DNA from: Geothrix campi
GTDB lineage: Bacteria > Acidobacteriota > Holophagae > Holophagales > Holophagaceae
Reading direction: 5' to 3'
Length of the DNA: 64,000 bases
Assembly: GCF_024609265.1 (NCBI RefSeq)
Contig: NZ_JANHMP010000004.1
Coordinates: 62,001 to 126,000, forward strand
Part shown: positions 35,794-44,213 of the stretch, in pieces
How positions within the stretch are numbered: position 1 is the first letter of the stretch
Layout of the letters: each line of letters begins with the position of its first letter
Notes under the pieces: generated by a model
Told to the model about the DNA's origin: nothing
Seen by the model: the letters and a program-made list of their open reading frames with translations, nothing else
Databases searched by the model: none
Made by a program: the position numbers and the translations under genes

Positions 35794-36957
35794 ATGACCC
35801 CTCCGCCGCCCCTGTTCCGGATGCTCCTCGCAGGCCTCCTGGGCGCCTCGGTCGTCAGCGGGCGCCCCCCTGAGCCCTCCGGCCGGGCCTGCGCGCCCGC
35901 CCCCCGCTCCGCCCTGGTCGTGAACGTCCGAAACCCGAGGATGGGCGCCCTGGGCGACGGCGTCACCGACGATACCCTCGCCCTCCAGCGGGCGGTGGAT
36001 GCCGTGGCCGGAACCGGCGGCACCGTGAGCATCCCGAAGGGGACCTACCTGGTGAACGCGCTGGTGTCCGTGCGACTGAAGAGCGACATGACGCTGTCCC
36101 TCGCCCCCGGGGCCGTCCTGAAGGCCATTCCGAATGGTTCGGCGCATTCCGCCATCCTCCTGGTTTCCCAGGCGGAGCACGTGACCATCACTGGCGGCAC
36201 GCTCGTGGGTGAGCGGGCGGGGCACACCGGCAAAGGCGGGGAGTGGGGGCATGGCCTTGCACTCGCGCACGCCCGGCAGGTGGTGGTGGCGGGCGTCACT
36301 GCGAAGGAATGCTGGGGAGATGGTTTCTACGTGTCCTCCAGCACCGAGGTAACCTTCTGCGGGGTGGTCGCGGACCACAACCGCCGGCAGGGGATGTCGA
36401 TCACCAGCGGCAAGGGCCTGGTGGTGCGGGACTCCATCTTCCGGAATACCGCGGGCACCCTTCCGGAGGACGGGCTCGACATCGAGCCCAACCCGGGAGA
36501 TTCGGTGGAGGATGTCCTCATCACCGGGTGCCGGTTCGAAGGCAATGCCGGCTTCGGCCTCGAGATCGGCGTGCCTCATGCCCACACGGGGCGGGCCTGG
36601 ATCTCCCGCGTCGTGGTGGACGGGAACACCAGCATGGGCAATGGCGCCCACACCCTCAGCACCTCTCCCCGCGCCGGGATCGAGGTCGCCAATTGCGCGG
36701 GCGTGCGGATCAGCAACAACCTCGTCACGAAGAACGGCCTCGGCATCCTGCTGCGCGGGGGCGCGGATCGCTGCACCGTGACGGGGAACACGGTCTCGGG
36801 CAATGCCGGGGATGGCATCGTCCAGTACCTTTGCAAGGGGAACGCCATCAACGGAAACACGGTGACCGGAAACCAAGGCCGTGGAATCTACTCCCCGGAT
36901 TCATCGGTGGAAGGCGTCTCCCGCAACACCCTGTCGGGGAACGGACTGCAGCGCTGA
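35794..36957 (+). CDS. Secreted right-handed beta-helix protein 2
   Basis: 387 residues. A signal peptide (FRMLLAGLLGASVVSG) leads into the same architecture as the protein at 3032: GDGVTDDTLALQRAVDAVAGTGGTV, then beta-helix rungs and HNRRQGMSITS, DGLDIEPNPGDS, GNTVSGN. The identity with paralogue 1 looks about half. An extracellular lyase, hydrolase or binding role on the local uronic-acid polymer is inferred. It faces away from the DegT gene. A TTG nine bases upstream of the ATG is also open but less likely. Bases 36958-37207 after it show no gene. Confidence 0.78.
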   Translation: MTPPPPLFRMLLAGLLGASVVSGRPPEPSGRACAPAPRSALVVNVRNPRMGALGDGVTDDTLALQRAVDAVAGTGGTVSIPKGTYLVNALVSVRLKSDMTLSLAPGAVLKAIPNGSAHSAILLVSQAEHVTITGGTLVGERAGHTGKGGEWGHGLALAHARQVVVAGVTAKECWGDGFYVSSSTEVTFCGVVADHNRRQGMSITSGKGLVVRDSIFRNTAGTLPEDGLDIEPNPGDSVEDVLITGCRFEGNAGFGLEIGVPHAHTGRAWISRVVVDGNTSMGNGAHTLSTSPRAGIEVANCAGVRISNNLVTKNGLGILLRGGADRCTVTGNTVSGNAGDGIVQYLCKGNAINGNTVTGNQGRGIYSPDSSVEGVSRNTLSGNGLQR

Positions 36958-37148
36958 CCTGACCCATCTGAAGGCGGCATCGATGCGGATGCGCGGAAGA
37001 TAGTGGAGGCACAGGAGTTCAAGGCATTTGCGCGGAGGTCCGTCTGTGGAAGAAGCGACACCCGAAGTGCGGCGGTTTCACGCGGGGGAAGATGCCGCCG
37101 GGATCTCCGAAGAGCTGCCGGCAGAATCGCTCGCAGATTCAGGCCAAA

Positions 37149-37177
37149 TTGCCCTCTAGAGTGGAAGGACTTACATT
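37149..37177 (+). promoter_or_regulatory. Putative sigma70-type promoter of the sulfatase-like gene
   Basis: TTGCCC (37149-37154) and TACATT (37172-37177) are separated by 17 bp, with the ATG 31 bases after the -10 and AGAGG as ribosome binding site. The surrounding DNA is much more AT-rich than the rest of the window. Confidence 0.4.
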
Positions 37178-37207
37178 ACTCTTGGCCAAATTTTTAGAGA
37201 GGTCATC

Positions 37208-38797
37208 ATGCAGAGTCAGAAACATGGGTTCTTCGCATGGAAGATGATAATCCTCCTAGGAATCACACTCCTTTTGTTCTTCTGGATGAATCCGAGTTTT
37301 TTTTCACGATTCTTGACCCTTAAGTCATTTATTGGGAGGGGTGTCTTCCTCCTGACCTTTCTCATGGCGTGGGGTGCTCTTCTTGCCTGTGCCATTGCTC
37401 GGAGGATTTGGGCAGCTCTTTTCCTTCTTTTCTTTGCAGTGAATCTTTTTATCAGTGTTACCTATGCCCGAGTCATGGGTCGGGCCATGACCCTGAATGA
37501 TGCCCAGAATCTGCGCGAGGCCATGGGGAGCACACCGGACGCGGTGCACCAGTACTGGAGCACGGTTTGGGTCGTCGCACTCGCGATAATGGCAATGGTG
37601 GCTCTTATCCTGTTGGTCAGGACGCAGATCCGCAAGCGGAACAACCTCCCCCTGATGGCCTGCAGTTTGGGAATCACGCTTTCCTACGGAGCCTTTCTGG
37701 CGAGAGGGGGGGCGGGTGCCATGCTTTTCTTCCCCGCTAATTTCGAATCCAGCTTGCATGCCCTGGCTCTCTCCGCGGAGCCGCTCATTCGGCATCGGAC
37801 ACCCAGGGATGAACAGCCCATCCCGATCATCAAGGAACCCATCAATCCTTCGGTGAAGCATGTGGTGTTGATCATCGATGAATCCATCGAAGCCAATGTC
37901 TTCCAGGAGGCCATGAAGGGGATCCGCATCGAGAATGCAAAGAATCTAGGGATTGGATACAGCTTCGGAAACAACAGCCCATCCTCGAATTTAATGCTAC
38001 GCCGTTTGGCGGACCCAAGCCTGCCAGACCAGTCCATACGGCAGTTCCCGAGTGTGTTCGAGCTCGCAAAGCAGCAGGGGTTCACCACGACTTATCTCGA
38101 TGCCCAGGGCGTTCTTTCGGACAGGGACGTGCAAGATTATTTTGACGCAAAGGATACAAAATTTATTGATAACATTCCTCCATTAAAGGAATACGGACCT
38201 CGTCATCAACGGGATATCAATGCGATGAGGATTCTGCTGGATGTGCTGCCCAAACAGGAGAAGAGCTTCATCCTTGTGAACAAGCAGGGCATCCACTTCC
38301 CGTACTTGCAAAACCTTCCGCCAGAGATGGCGTCCGTCCCAGATCCGTATCGGACGTCCGTTGAACGCACATCGATCAACTTCCTCGTCGGTATCGCCCC
38401 CCATCTCCCGCCCGGGACGCTGGTGTTCTACACAAGCGACCATGGTCAGAACTTCCACGGCCGTGCCCCTCACAATAATATGGCGGGTGAATGCTCGGTC
38501 TCAGAGTGGCAGGTTCCCATCGTCATTCTTTACAGCCCGGACATGAAGGCCTGGGCCGAGCGAATCAGCCCCCAGTGGCAGAATTGCGCCGCACACTCGA
38601 CGATTGCGGAAAGTGTGAGGAACCTATTCGGAGAGCGCAATCCTTCGGCAAGCTCTTTTTTAACTCAACCTACATTTGAAGACGTTGCCATGGATCGGGT
38701 CTGTCTCGGCTCCCCGAAGGGGTTATTCGGAGAGCCGATACTTTCGCTTTGGATTAATAAGCAGAGTCAAACCTTTATGATCCCGCCCAAGAAATGA
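37208..38797 (+). CDS. Membrane-anchored sulfatase-fold protein (phosphoethanolamine-transferase-like)
   Basis: 529 residues. Four to five membrane helices occupy residues 10-175, then a periplasmic alkaline-phosphatase/sulfatase-fold domain begins with HVVLIIDESIEAN. A nucleophile would be expected in the NNSPSSNLML stretch, where Ser rather than Thr is present. VNKQGIHFPY and VFYTSDHGQNFHG (metal-binding DHG) follow. EptA/OpgE-type enzymes transfer phosphoethanolamine or phosphoglycerol to glycans. Codon use and G+C are clearly lower than in the neighbours, a sign of transfer. Whether it decorates this EPS is not known. Confidence 0.75.
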   Translation: MQSQKHGFFAWKMIILLGITLLLFFWMNPSFFSRFLTLKSFIGRGVFLLTFLMAWGALLACAIARRIWAALFLLFFAVNLFISVTYARVMGRAMTLNDAQNLREAMGSTPDAVHQYWSTVWVVALAIMAMVALILLVRTQIRKRNNLPLMACSLGITLSYGAFLARGGAGAMLFFPANFESSLHALALSAEPLIRHRTPRDEQPIPIIKEPINPSVKHVVLIIDESIEANVFQEAMKGIRIENAKNLGIGYSFGNNSPSSNLMLRRLADPSLPDQSIRQFPSVFELAKQQGFTTTYLDAQGVLSDRDVQDYFDAKDTKFIDNIPPLKEYGPRHQRDINAMRILLDVLPKQEKSFILVNKQGIHFPYLQNLPPEMASVPDPYRTSVERTSINFLVGIAPHLPPGTLVFYTSDHGQNFHGRAPHNNMAGECSVSEWQVPIVILYSPDMKAWAERISPQWQNCAAHSTIAESVRNLFGERNPSASSFLTQPTFEDVAMDRVCLGSPKGLFGEPILSLWINKQSQTFMIPPKK

Positions 38798-38921
38798 TTC
38801 GGGCCAGGAACAATTGCCAGATAATAACAAGTGTTTCATTAATGAGGGTTCAAAGGTATCAACCTTTTAGAGAAGGAAGGATCCGTACATAACGAGTGGG
38901 GGTTTTTTCTGTGGGGTTCTG

Positions 38922-40193
38922 ATGTACGCAGCGCCTGGGCCGGCCAAACTATTCGGAATTTCAATTCTGACATACGGAATTATTTTCTCCGCATTCGCGG
39001 ATGGGGCAAATGGCCTCGGACCCCACTCCACATCCACCTACTTAAAGCCCCCTGCCGTGGTCCAATGCGCTCCGGCGCCCACATCCGACTTCGTGGTGAA
39101 TGTGAAGGATCCAATGTTCGGAGCCGTGGGGGATGGCCTCACCAATGACACGTTCGCCATCCAGAAGGCCGTCAATGCCGTGGCTGATTCCGGCGGCACA
39201 GTCCTTGTCCCGGCTGGCAACTACTTGGTGAATCCAGTGGCCAATTCAAATGCTGGGATTCGCCTCAGGAATAACATGACGATGCGGTTTGAAGCCGGAG
39301 CCGTTCTTCAAGCTCTTCCGACATCTACATCCAACTATGTGATATTGATGGTTAGTGGTGCTCAAAATGTCAATATTCTTGGTGGAACGATTCGGGGAAA
39401 CCGCTTCAACAACACCATCAGGGACACTCGCGAAGGAGGCGATGGAATCCATGTGGCTAGATCCCGACATGTGTTCATCCAGGGTGTGACCTCTATGGAC
39501 TGCTGGGAGGACGGTTTCTACATTGGCGAGAAGGCGCAGGATGTGACCCTGTGCAATGTCACGGCGAATGGCAATCGCCGTCAAGGGTTGTCCATAACCA
39601 GTGTTGATGGCCTGGTGGTGAAGGGAAGCACGTTCAAGAACACAACAGGCTTCATGGAAAATGGCGCCTTCGTTTGTGGAAGCGGAACCGATATTGAGCC
39701 GAATCGCGGGCAGACGGTGCGCAATGTCCAATTCCTGGGATGCACATTCAGTTCAAACGCAACAGAAGGAATTGCGGTCGGGCCATCAGTTGCGAATAGG
39801 GGACGGGCCTTTGTTGAAAATGTAGTCATCGATGGGAACGCAATGATTGGGAATGGGCTGCATCATGGGGCGCCTGGCATCACAATCAGCAACACCAGTG
39901 GCCACAGGGTGGTAAACAATAAAGTCAAGGACAACGTCGGTTTCGGTATTTGTTTGCGGAACGAAGCCAACGATAACATAGTCAAAGGAAACCTTGTTAC
40001 CAATACCAAGGCCGCCCTTAAGAATGATGGAATTGGGTACGGCATTCTCCTTTATAAAACGGCTGGGAATTCCGTCATTGGCAACACTGTGTCCGATAAT
40101 GCAGCTTGCGGCATACGGGATGCAAGCCCATCAGGGATCAACACGATCAATTCAAACAGGCTCAAAAACAATCACCCAGACACCTGCCCATAA
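38922..40193 (+). CDS. Secreted right-handed beta-helix protein 3
   Basis: 423 residues, low-G+C paralogue of the proteins at 3032 and 35794. A signal peptide (LFGISILTYGIIFSAFADG) leads to GDGLTNDTFAIQKAVNAVADSGGTV and beta-helix rungs with NGNRRQGLSITS, DIEPNRGQTV and GNLVTNT-type turns. It is longer than its paralogues because of an insertion around residues 165-180 (RDTREGGDG) and around 265 (GAFVCGSGT). The same exported polysaccharide-acting role is inferred. The 124-bp upstream gap has an AAAGGT-ATCA-ACCTTT hairpin (about 38851-38866) that may end the preceding transcript. Confidence 0.75.
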   Translation: MYAAPGPAKLFGISILTYGIIFSAFADGANGLGPHSTSTYLKPPAVVQCAPAPTSDFVVNVKDPMFGAVGDGLTNDTFAIQKAVNAVADSGGTVLVPAGNYLVNPVANSNAGIRLRNNMTMRFEAGAVLQALPTSTSNYVILMVSGAQNVNILGGTIRGNRFNNTIRDTREGGDGIHVARSRHVFIQGVTSMDCWEDGFYIGEKAQDVTLCNVTANGNRRQGLSITSVDGLVVKGSTFKNTTGFMENGAFVCGSGTDIEPNRGQTVRNVQFLGCTFSSNATEGIAVGPSVANRGRAFVENVVIDGNAMIGNGLHHGAPGITISNTSGHRVVNNKVKDNVGFGICLRNEANDNIVKGNLVTNTKAALKNDGIGYGILLYKTAGNSVIGNTVSDNAACGIRDASPSGINTINSNRLKNNHPDTCP

Positions 40194-40722
40194 ATTCGCT
40201 CTTCCTTGTGTCCAAAGGTTCTGTAAGTCATCGACGGTAAACGGAGCGCAGTGAATGCCGGGAGTCGGCGAAGGAGGGTGGAGCCCGTCCGAAGCCGACC
40301 CTCTGTGGCACTCGGTTTATGCACCCTCCGGCTTCGCCAGGTGGTTCCGGCCCAGCTTTCATGCTGCTCCATGGGCAGCGCCCCGCAGGGGCTGCCATAG
40401 CTTGCGGGTTATTCAGGGCCGACTACTTGAGGAAGGCCCAAAGGAGTTGGCTTCGAGGGTGCCACAACGATTTGCCTAAGGATGGATCTTCGTTCCTCAT
40501 GCACCAACTCCTTGGTCATCTGGCGGGACACCTGCCCCGCGATGACCAAGGAGTCTGTTTCTGGTTGCTTTCTAGCTGTTGGGTCCACCCGGAGGTGTTC
40601 AGTCGATCGTCTTCTGCCGCGTAGCAGCTTCGTTCAACCTCTGGACGCAACCATCGGGTTGCCGGGTGGATTCAACATGGGCCGGTGATGGGGCATGACC
40701 TCGATCCTGATTGCCGACTCGC
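40194..40722. other. 529-bp gene-free stretch between convergent genes
   Basis: No frame here looks like protein: short open frames on both strands have no family resemblance or ribosome binding site. It contains a large hairpin (40507-40554) and a smaller one near 40375-40397 (GGCAGC..GGGGCTGCC). It may be a decayed mobile element or a long bidirectional terminator region, but I see no transposase trace or terminal repeats. Confidence 0.5.
40507..40554. terminator. Large hairpin, possible bidirectional terminator
   Basis: A 14-bp perfect stem (40507-40520 with 40541-40554) is extended by GCGGG/CCCGC (40523-40527 with 40536-40540), giving 19 bp with one 2-base bulge. T-rich sequence follows on the plus strand. 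It lies between the stops of two convergent genes. Confidence 0.45.
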
Positions 40723-42696
40723 CTAAAAACTCAAGTCGTTGATGAGGGCTTGATCATAAGCATCGAGTCCACCCACGCGACATCCGGCGTTGGCCTTCAC
40801 ATAAGCCGCTGCCTCAGCCGCACTGGTAGCCACGATTTGAGCAGCCGAAGGCACAGGGAAGGGGCTCGACATATTCCCACCCACGCGTGAACCATCCTTG
40901 GAGTAGTTCCCGCTGGCATAACCCTGTGAAACCTGCGAACCGGTAGCCGAAGAAATATAAATGGCGTTGGAGGTTCCATAATAGGCACCGGCAGCGGCAA
41001 GGGTATAGTTCCCGATCACATTGGCCTTAGCGCCCCAATAGACGATGATCCCGTAGTTGGAAGTGTATTTCCAAGCGATATTGTTAATCACCTCGGCGGT
41101 GAGACCAGGGGCATTCGTTCCATTCGTAACGTCCCAGCCGATGGCGGGGCAACGGTAATAACCATTCGCGACCAGGTTGTGATAGAAGGTGATGTTGTAG
41201 TTGCCACCACTGATCAGAGCCGGGTAGTTTGGGCTTCCTGTTGCGCCTGCGCCGATGAGGCAGTTCTGAATCGTGATGTCGTGGTTCCCGCCCCACATAT
41301 CGATACCCTCATCCGTATAATTGGAGAAGGAGCAATGGTCGATGACCATGTTGTAGTTGCTTGGCTGGAGCTGAATGCCTTCCCCCATGCCAAGATCAGT
41401 CCAGGCGTAGCCACAGCGATTTCGTATGCTCTTGATCATGATATTATTGCAGTTTGAAAAGACGATCTTGCGGCCCGTGAAGGTGATCCCAGGTGATGGG
41501 GCCGTGGTCCCGTCAATGGTCACATTAGAAGCAGAATAGAAGCTAAGGTTGTCCGAGGTGATTGGAAGCTCCCCGCCCACGTCAAAGACGATGGTGCGAT
41601 TCGAGCCAATGGCCGCGCGGAAACTACCCGGTCCAGAGTCATTGAGGTTGGTCACATGCACCGCGGGCTTCCCAGCACCCCCAGTGGTGGCATAGCCGAA
41701 ACCGACAATTCCTGTTTGGACGACGGTAACGGCGTTTACCGTCAGGGTTGCCGCGCTGGAGGTCACGCTGCCCGAGGTATTGGTCACCACCACGGTGAAC
41801 GCAGCGCCACTGTCCGCTGTGCTGGTGGCTGGCGTGGTATAGCTGGCGGAGGTGGCGCCGCTTATCGCGGTCCCGTTCTTCCTCCATTGATAGTTCAAGG
41901 TAGCGGTGCCCGTGGCGACGACGCTAAAGGTGGCCGTTTGGCCCGCGTTCACGGCAACGCTTTGGGGCTGAGTCGTGATGGCAGGTGCTACGGAAGGCGG
42001 GAGCGCTCCTTGCACCGTGACGGTGGTGGACCCGCTTACACTGACGCTGGCGGCATTGGTGGCCACAGCCTTGATCGTGTGTGTCCCACCTGTTGCTGGG
42101 GCCGTATAGAGCATGTGAGCCCCGTCAACGTTGGGGCTGAGGATGCCAACTGTCGCATTGCCGTTGGAGACGTTATCCACGAACCAAGTGATGGTCTGGC
42201 TTTCGGTGCCGGACACCGCCGCGTAGTAGACCTGCGTGGTACCGGAGCTGAGGGTCGCGCCGTAAGGACTCAGGGTCACGGTAGCCGTATTGGTGGCTTT
42301 GTGGATATGCACTTGAGTGCGGGCAGACTTGCTCGTATCCAGAACGCTGGTGGCAGCCAGTACGTGATTGCCTTCGGTCGTGGGGGCCGTGTAGGTGACG
42401 GTGTTTCCACTACCGGCGATCGTACCTACATCGCTATTGCCGTTCTGGATGTTATCTACCGTCCAGGTTACGGCCATATCAGTGGTGCCCTTGACCTGGG
42501 CCGTGACGGGCACAGTGGCACTGACATTGATGTCGGCTGGGACACCTATCAGGGCGACAGTCACGGCACCCGCCGGGGGGGTCGTGCCTGCATTCCCTGC
42601 ATCGTTGCTGCCACCCCCAGAGCATGCACCCGTCAGAATCAGCATTCCGACCATGGCCATTCCCTGAAGCGCAGTGAAAAATTTTCCGATCTGCAT
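40723..42696 (-). CDS. Pectate-lyase-like lipoprotein with Ig-like domains
   Basis: 657 residues. The signal peptide ends LILTGAC with lipidated Cys25, followed by a Gly/Ser linker. Residues 45-330 hold Ig-like beta-sandwich repeats (ITTQPQSVAVNAGQTATFSV...GTATLNYQWRKNG is the Ig_3 type). Residues 340-657 are a parallel beta-helix of the polysaccharide lyase 1 kind: FRAAIGSNRTIVFDVGG, VTIDGTTAPSPGI, NMVIDHCSFSNYTDEGIDMW, NITFYHNLVANGYYRCPAI. Candidate Ca and substrate residues are the Asp/Glu of YTDEGIDMW and the Arg of YYRCP. It would cut a uronic-acid polymer at the cell surface. GGAGG lies five bases before the ATG, and a sigma54 promoter directly upstream. Confidence 0.85.
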   Translation of the reverse strand: MQIGKFFTALQGMAMVGMLILTGACSGGGSNDAGNAGTTPPAGAVTVALIGVPADINVSATVPVTAQVKGTTDMAVTWTVDNIQNGNSDVGTIAGSGNTVTYTAPTTEGNHVLAATSVLDTSKSARTQVHIHKATNTATVTLSPYGATLSSGTTQVYYAAVSGTESQTITWFVDNVSNGNATVGILSPNVDGAHMLYTAPATGGTHTIKAVATNAASVSVSGSTTVTVQGALPPSVAPAITTQPQSVAVNAGQTATFSVVATGTATLNYQWRKNGTAISGATSASYTTPATSTADSGAAFTVVVTNTSGSVTSSAATLTVNAVTVVQTGIVGFGYATTGGAGKPAVHVTNLNDSGPGSFRAAIGSNRTIVFDVGGELPITSDNLSFYSASNVTIDGTTAPSPGITFTGRKIVFSNCNNIMIKSIRNRCGYAWTDLGMGEGIQLQPSNYNMVIDHCSFSNYTDEGIDMWGGNHDITIQNCLIGAGATGSPNYPALISGGNYNITFYHNLVANGYYRCPAIGWDVTNGTNAPGLTAEVINNIAWKYTSNYGIIVYWGAKANVIGNYTLAAAGAYYGTSNAIYISSATGSQVSQGYASGNYSKDGSRVGGNMSSPFPVPSAAQIVATSAAEAAAYVKANAGCRVGGLDAYDQALINDLSF

Positions 42697-42718
42697 AGAA
42701 CCTCCGCAGCTAACCAAG

Positions 42719-42734
42719 AGCAACGGAGGTGCCA
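42719..42734 (-). promoter_or_regulatory. Sigma54 (-24/-12) promoter of the pectate-lyase-like gene
   Basis: On the minus strand TGGCAC (42734-42729), five bases, then TTGCT (42723-42719) match the RpoN consensus without mismatch. The start codon is 23 bases downstream, giving a leader of about 13 bases with the ribosome binding site. The adjacent gene upstream is a sigma54-activating NtrC-type regulator. Confidence 0.8.
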
Positions 42735-42807
42735 CCAGGAATCGACCAGGTCACAACTCGTTAAATTACTTGTTACGAGTATTAATAATTTTGAAATAGA
42801 ACCAGAA

Positions 42808-42827
42808 TGACCCCCTGGAAAGGGTCA
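42808..42827. promoter_or_regulatory. Dyad TGACCC-N8-GGGTCA, candidate activator site
   Basis: A perfect 6-bp dyad about 100-118 bp upstream of the predicted sigma54 start, the usual place for an enhancer site of an NtrC-type protein. A second dyad ACTCGT-N13-ACGAGT lies at 42756-42780. The first dyad also follows the regulator gene stop by 24 bases and could be a weak terminator instead. Confidence 0.4.
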
Positions 42828-42850
42828 AGTCTGAACTCTGGATCTGAATT

Positions 42851-44206
42851 CTAGAATCTGGACGGTTCAGGCCCGTAAGTCTTGAGTTTTTGGTAGAGGG
42901 TGCTTCGGGGGATGTTGAGCCGCTTGGCAGCTCGATCTACATGGCCACCCTCCTCGTTGAGGACCTGGATGATGTAATGCTGCTCCAGCTCCTTCAGGGT
43001 CAGGTTGGAGGGCCCCACAGACCCCTTACTGTCTGGGCTGGATCCGAAATCCAGATTCTGCGCTTCGATAATGGGAGATTTGGCACCCATCAAGGCCCTT
43101 TCCAGGACGTTGCGCAGCTCTCGGATGTTCCCGGGCCAGGAATGATGCCTGAGCTTCATCAGTGCCCCCTGGGAGAGACGCATCGGCTCCCGCCCGCAAT
43201 CATTGGTCAGCCGGTTCAGGAGAACCTGGCCGAAGGTGGGGATATCCTCGGCACGCTCGCGCAGTGGGGGCACATGAATCTGGATGGCACTGATGCGGTA
43301 GAAGAGGTCCGACCGGAAGAGCTGCTCCTGGACAAGCCGATCCAGCGGCTGATGGGTGGCGGCGATCAAGCGGAAGTCCACCTTCCGGTCCTGGAGTCCA
43401 CCCAATCGACGAAAGCGCTTTTCTTCCAGCGCTTTAAGGACTTTCGGCTGAATCTGTATATCCATGTCCCCGATTTCATCCAGGAAAACGGTTCCGCGGT
43501 GGGCGGCTTCAAGCAGGCCGACCTTGACCCCGACCGCCCCTGTGAAAGCCCCCTTCTCGTGCCCAAATAGCTCTGATTCCAAGAAATCCTTGCTGAGCCC
43601 TCCGCAATTCAGCTCAAGCATCGGCTCTGAAGCCCTCGAACTGTTTCGGTGGAGCCACCGGGCCAGTTCGCTCTTCCCTGTGCCTGTCTCGCCCAGAATG
43701 AGAATGGGGCTCTCGGTCGCAGCCGCGAGACGGGACTGCTCCTCCAGCGCATGGATAGCAAGACTCTCCCCAATGAAAGGATCTACCGCGCGCTGGGGTT
43801 GATCCGCCGAGTCACGAGCCAGCTGCTTTCTACGGTTCTTCTGGTTTTCAAGCGCCCGCTCGATCACGAAAAGAAGGGCAGGAAGATCCAGGGGCTTCAC
43901 CAGGAATTGCTCGGCTCCAAGCTGGATAGCTCGAACGGCGAGTTCAATGCTTGCATACCCGGTGAGAAGGATGATGGGGACTCCGGCATCAATGCCCTTA
44001 AGTTTCGGAAGCAGCTCGATGGCATTCCCATCCGGCAGGGAGTAATCCAGAGTGACGGCATCATAAACATCTGCGCGGTACCTGATCTCCGCTTCAGCGC
44101 AGGTCTCCGCCTCGTCCACAGTGAAGCCGTGGAGCTCCAGGTAATCCCGAATCGCGAAGACGATGGTTTCGTCATCGTCCACAACCAGAATCTTCGCCTT
44201 CGCCAT
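42851..44206 (-). CDS. NtrC-family sigma54-dependent response regulator
   Basis: 451 residues: receiver domain (acidic pocket DDDE 10-13, phosphoacceptor Asp54 in LDYSLPDG, Lys104), AAA+ domain with Walker A GETGTGKS (172-179), sigma54-contacting GAFTGA (219-224), Walker B FLDEIGD, and a C-terminal Fis-type helix-turn-helix (HVDRAAKRLNIPRSTLYQKL). All residues for activation of RpoN holoenzyme are present. It is 7 bp downstream of the histidine kinase gene, so the pair is an operon. The sigma54 promoter next to it makes the pectate-lyase-like gene the prime target; similar PrsR-type regulators govern exosortase-linked EPS loci. Confidence 0.92.
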   Translation of the reverse strand: MAKAKILVVDDDETIVFAIRDYLELHGFTVDEAETCAEAEIRYRADVYDAVTLDYSLPDGNAIELLPKLKGIDAGVPIILLTGYASIELAVRAIQLGAEQFLVKPLDLPALLFVIERALENQKNRRKQLARDSADQPQRAVDPFIGESLAIHALEEQSRLAAATESPILILGETGTGKSELARWLHRNSSRASEPMLELNCGGLSKDFLESELFGHEKGAFTGAVGVKVGLLEAAHRGTVFLDEIGDMDIQIQPKVLKALEEKRFRRLGGLQDRKVDFRLIAATHQPLDRLVQEQLFRSDLFYRISAIQIHVPPLRERAEDIPTFGQVLLNRLTNDCGREPMRLSQGALMKLRHHSWPGNIRELRNVLERALMGAKSPIIEAQNLDFGSSPDSKGSVGPSNLTLKELEQHYIIQVLNEEGGHVDRAAKRLNIPRSTLYQKLKTYGPEPSRF

Positions 44207-44213
44207 GGAACCC

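Noticed and set aside
37003-37197. 64-codon open frame
   Set aside because: Arg/Ser-rich translation with no ribosome binding site or family resemblance.
40194-40722. Insertion-sequence remnant
   Set aside because: No transposase similarity, no terminal inverted repeats and no target duplication could be seen; only a hairpin is certain.
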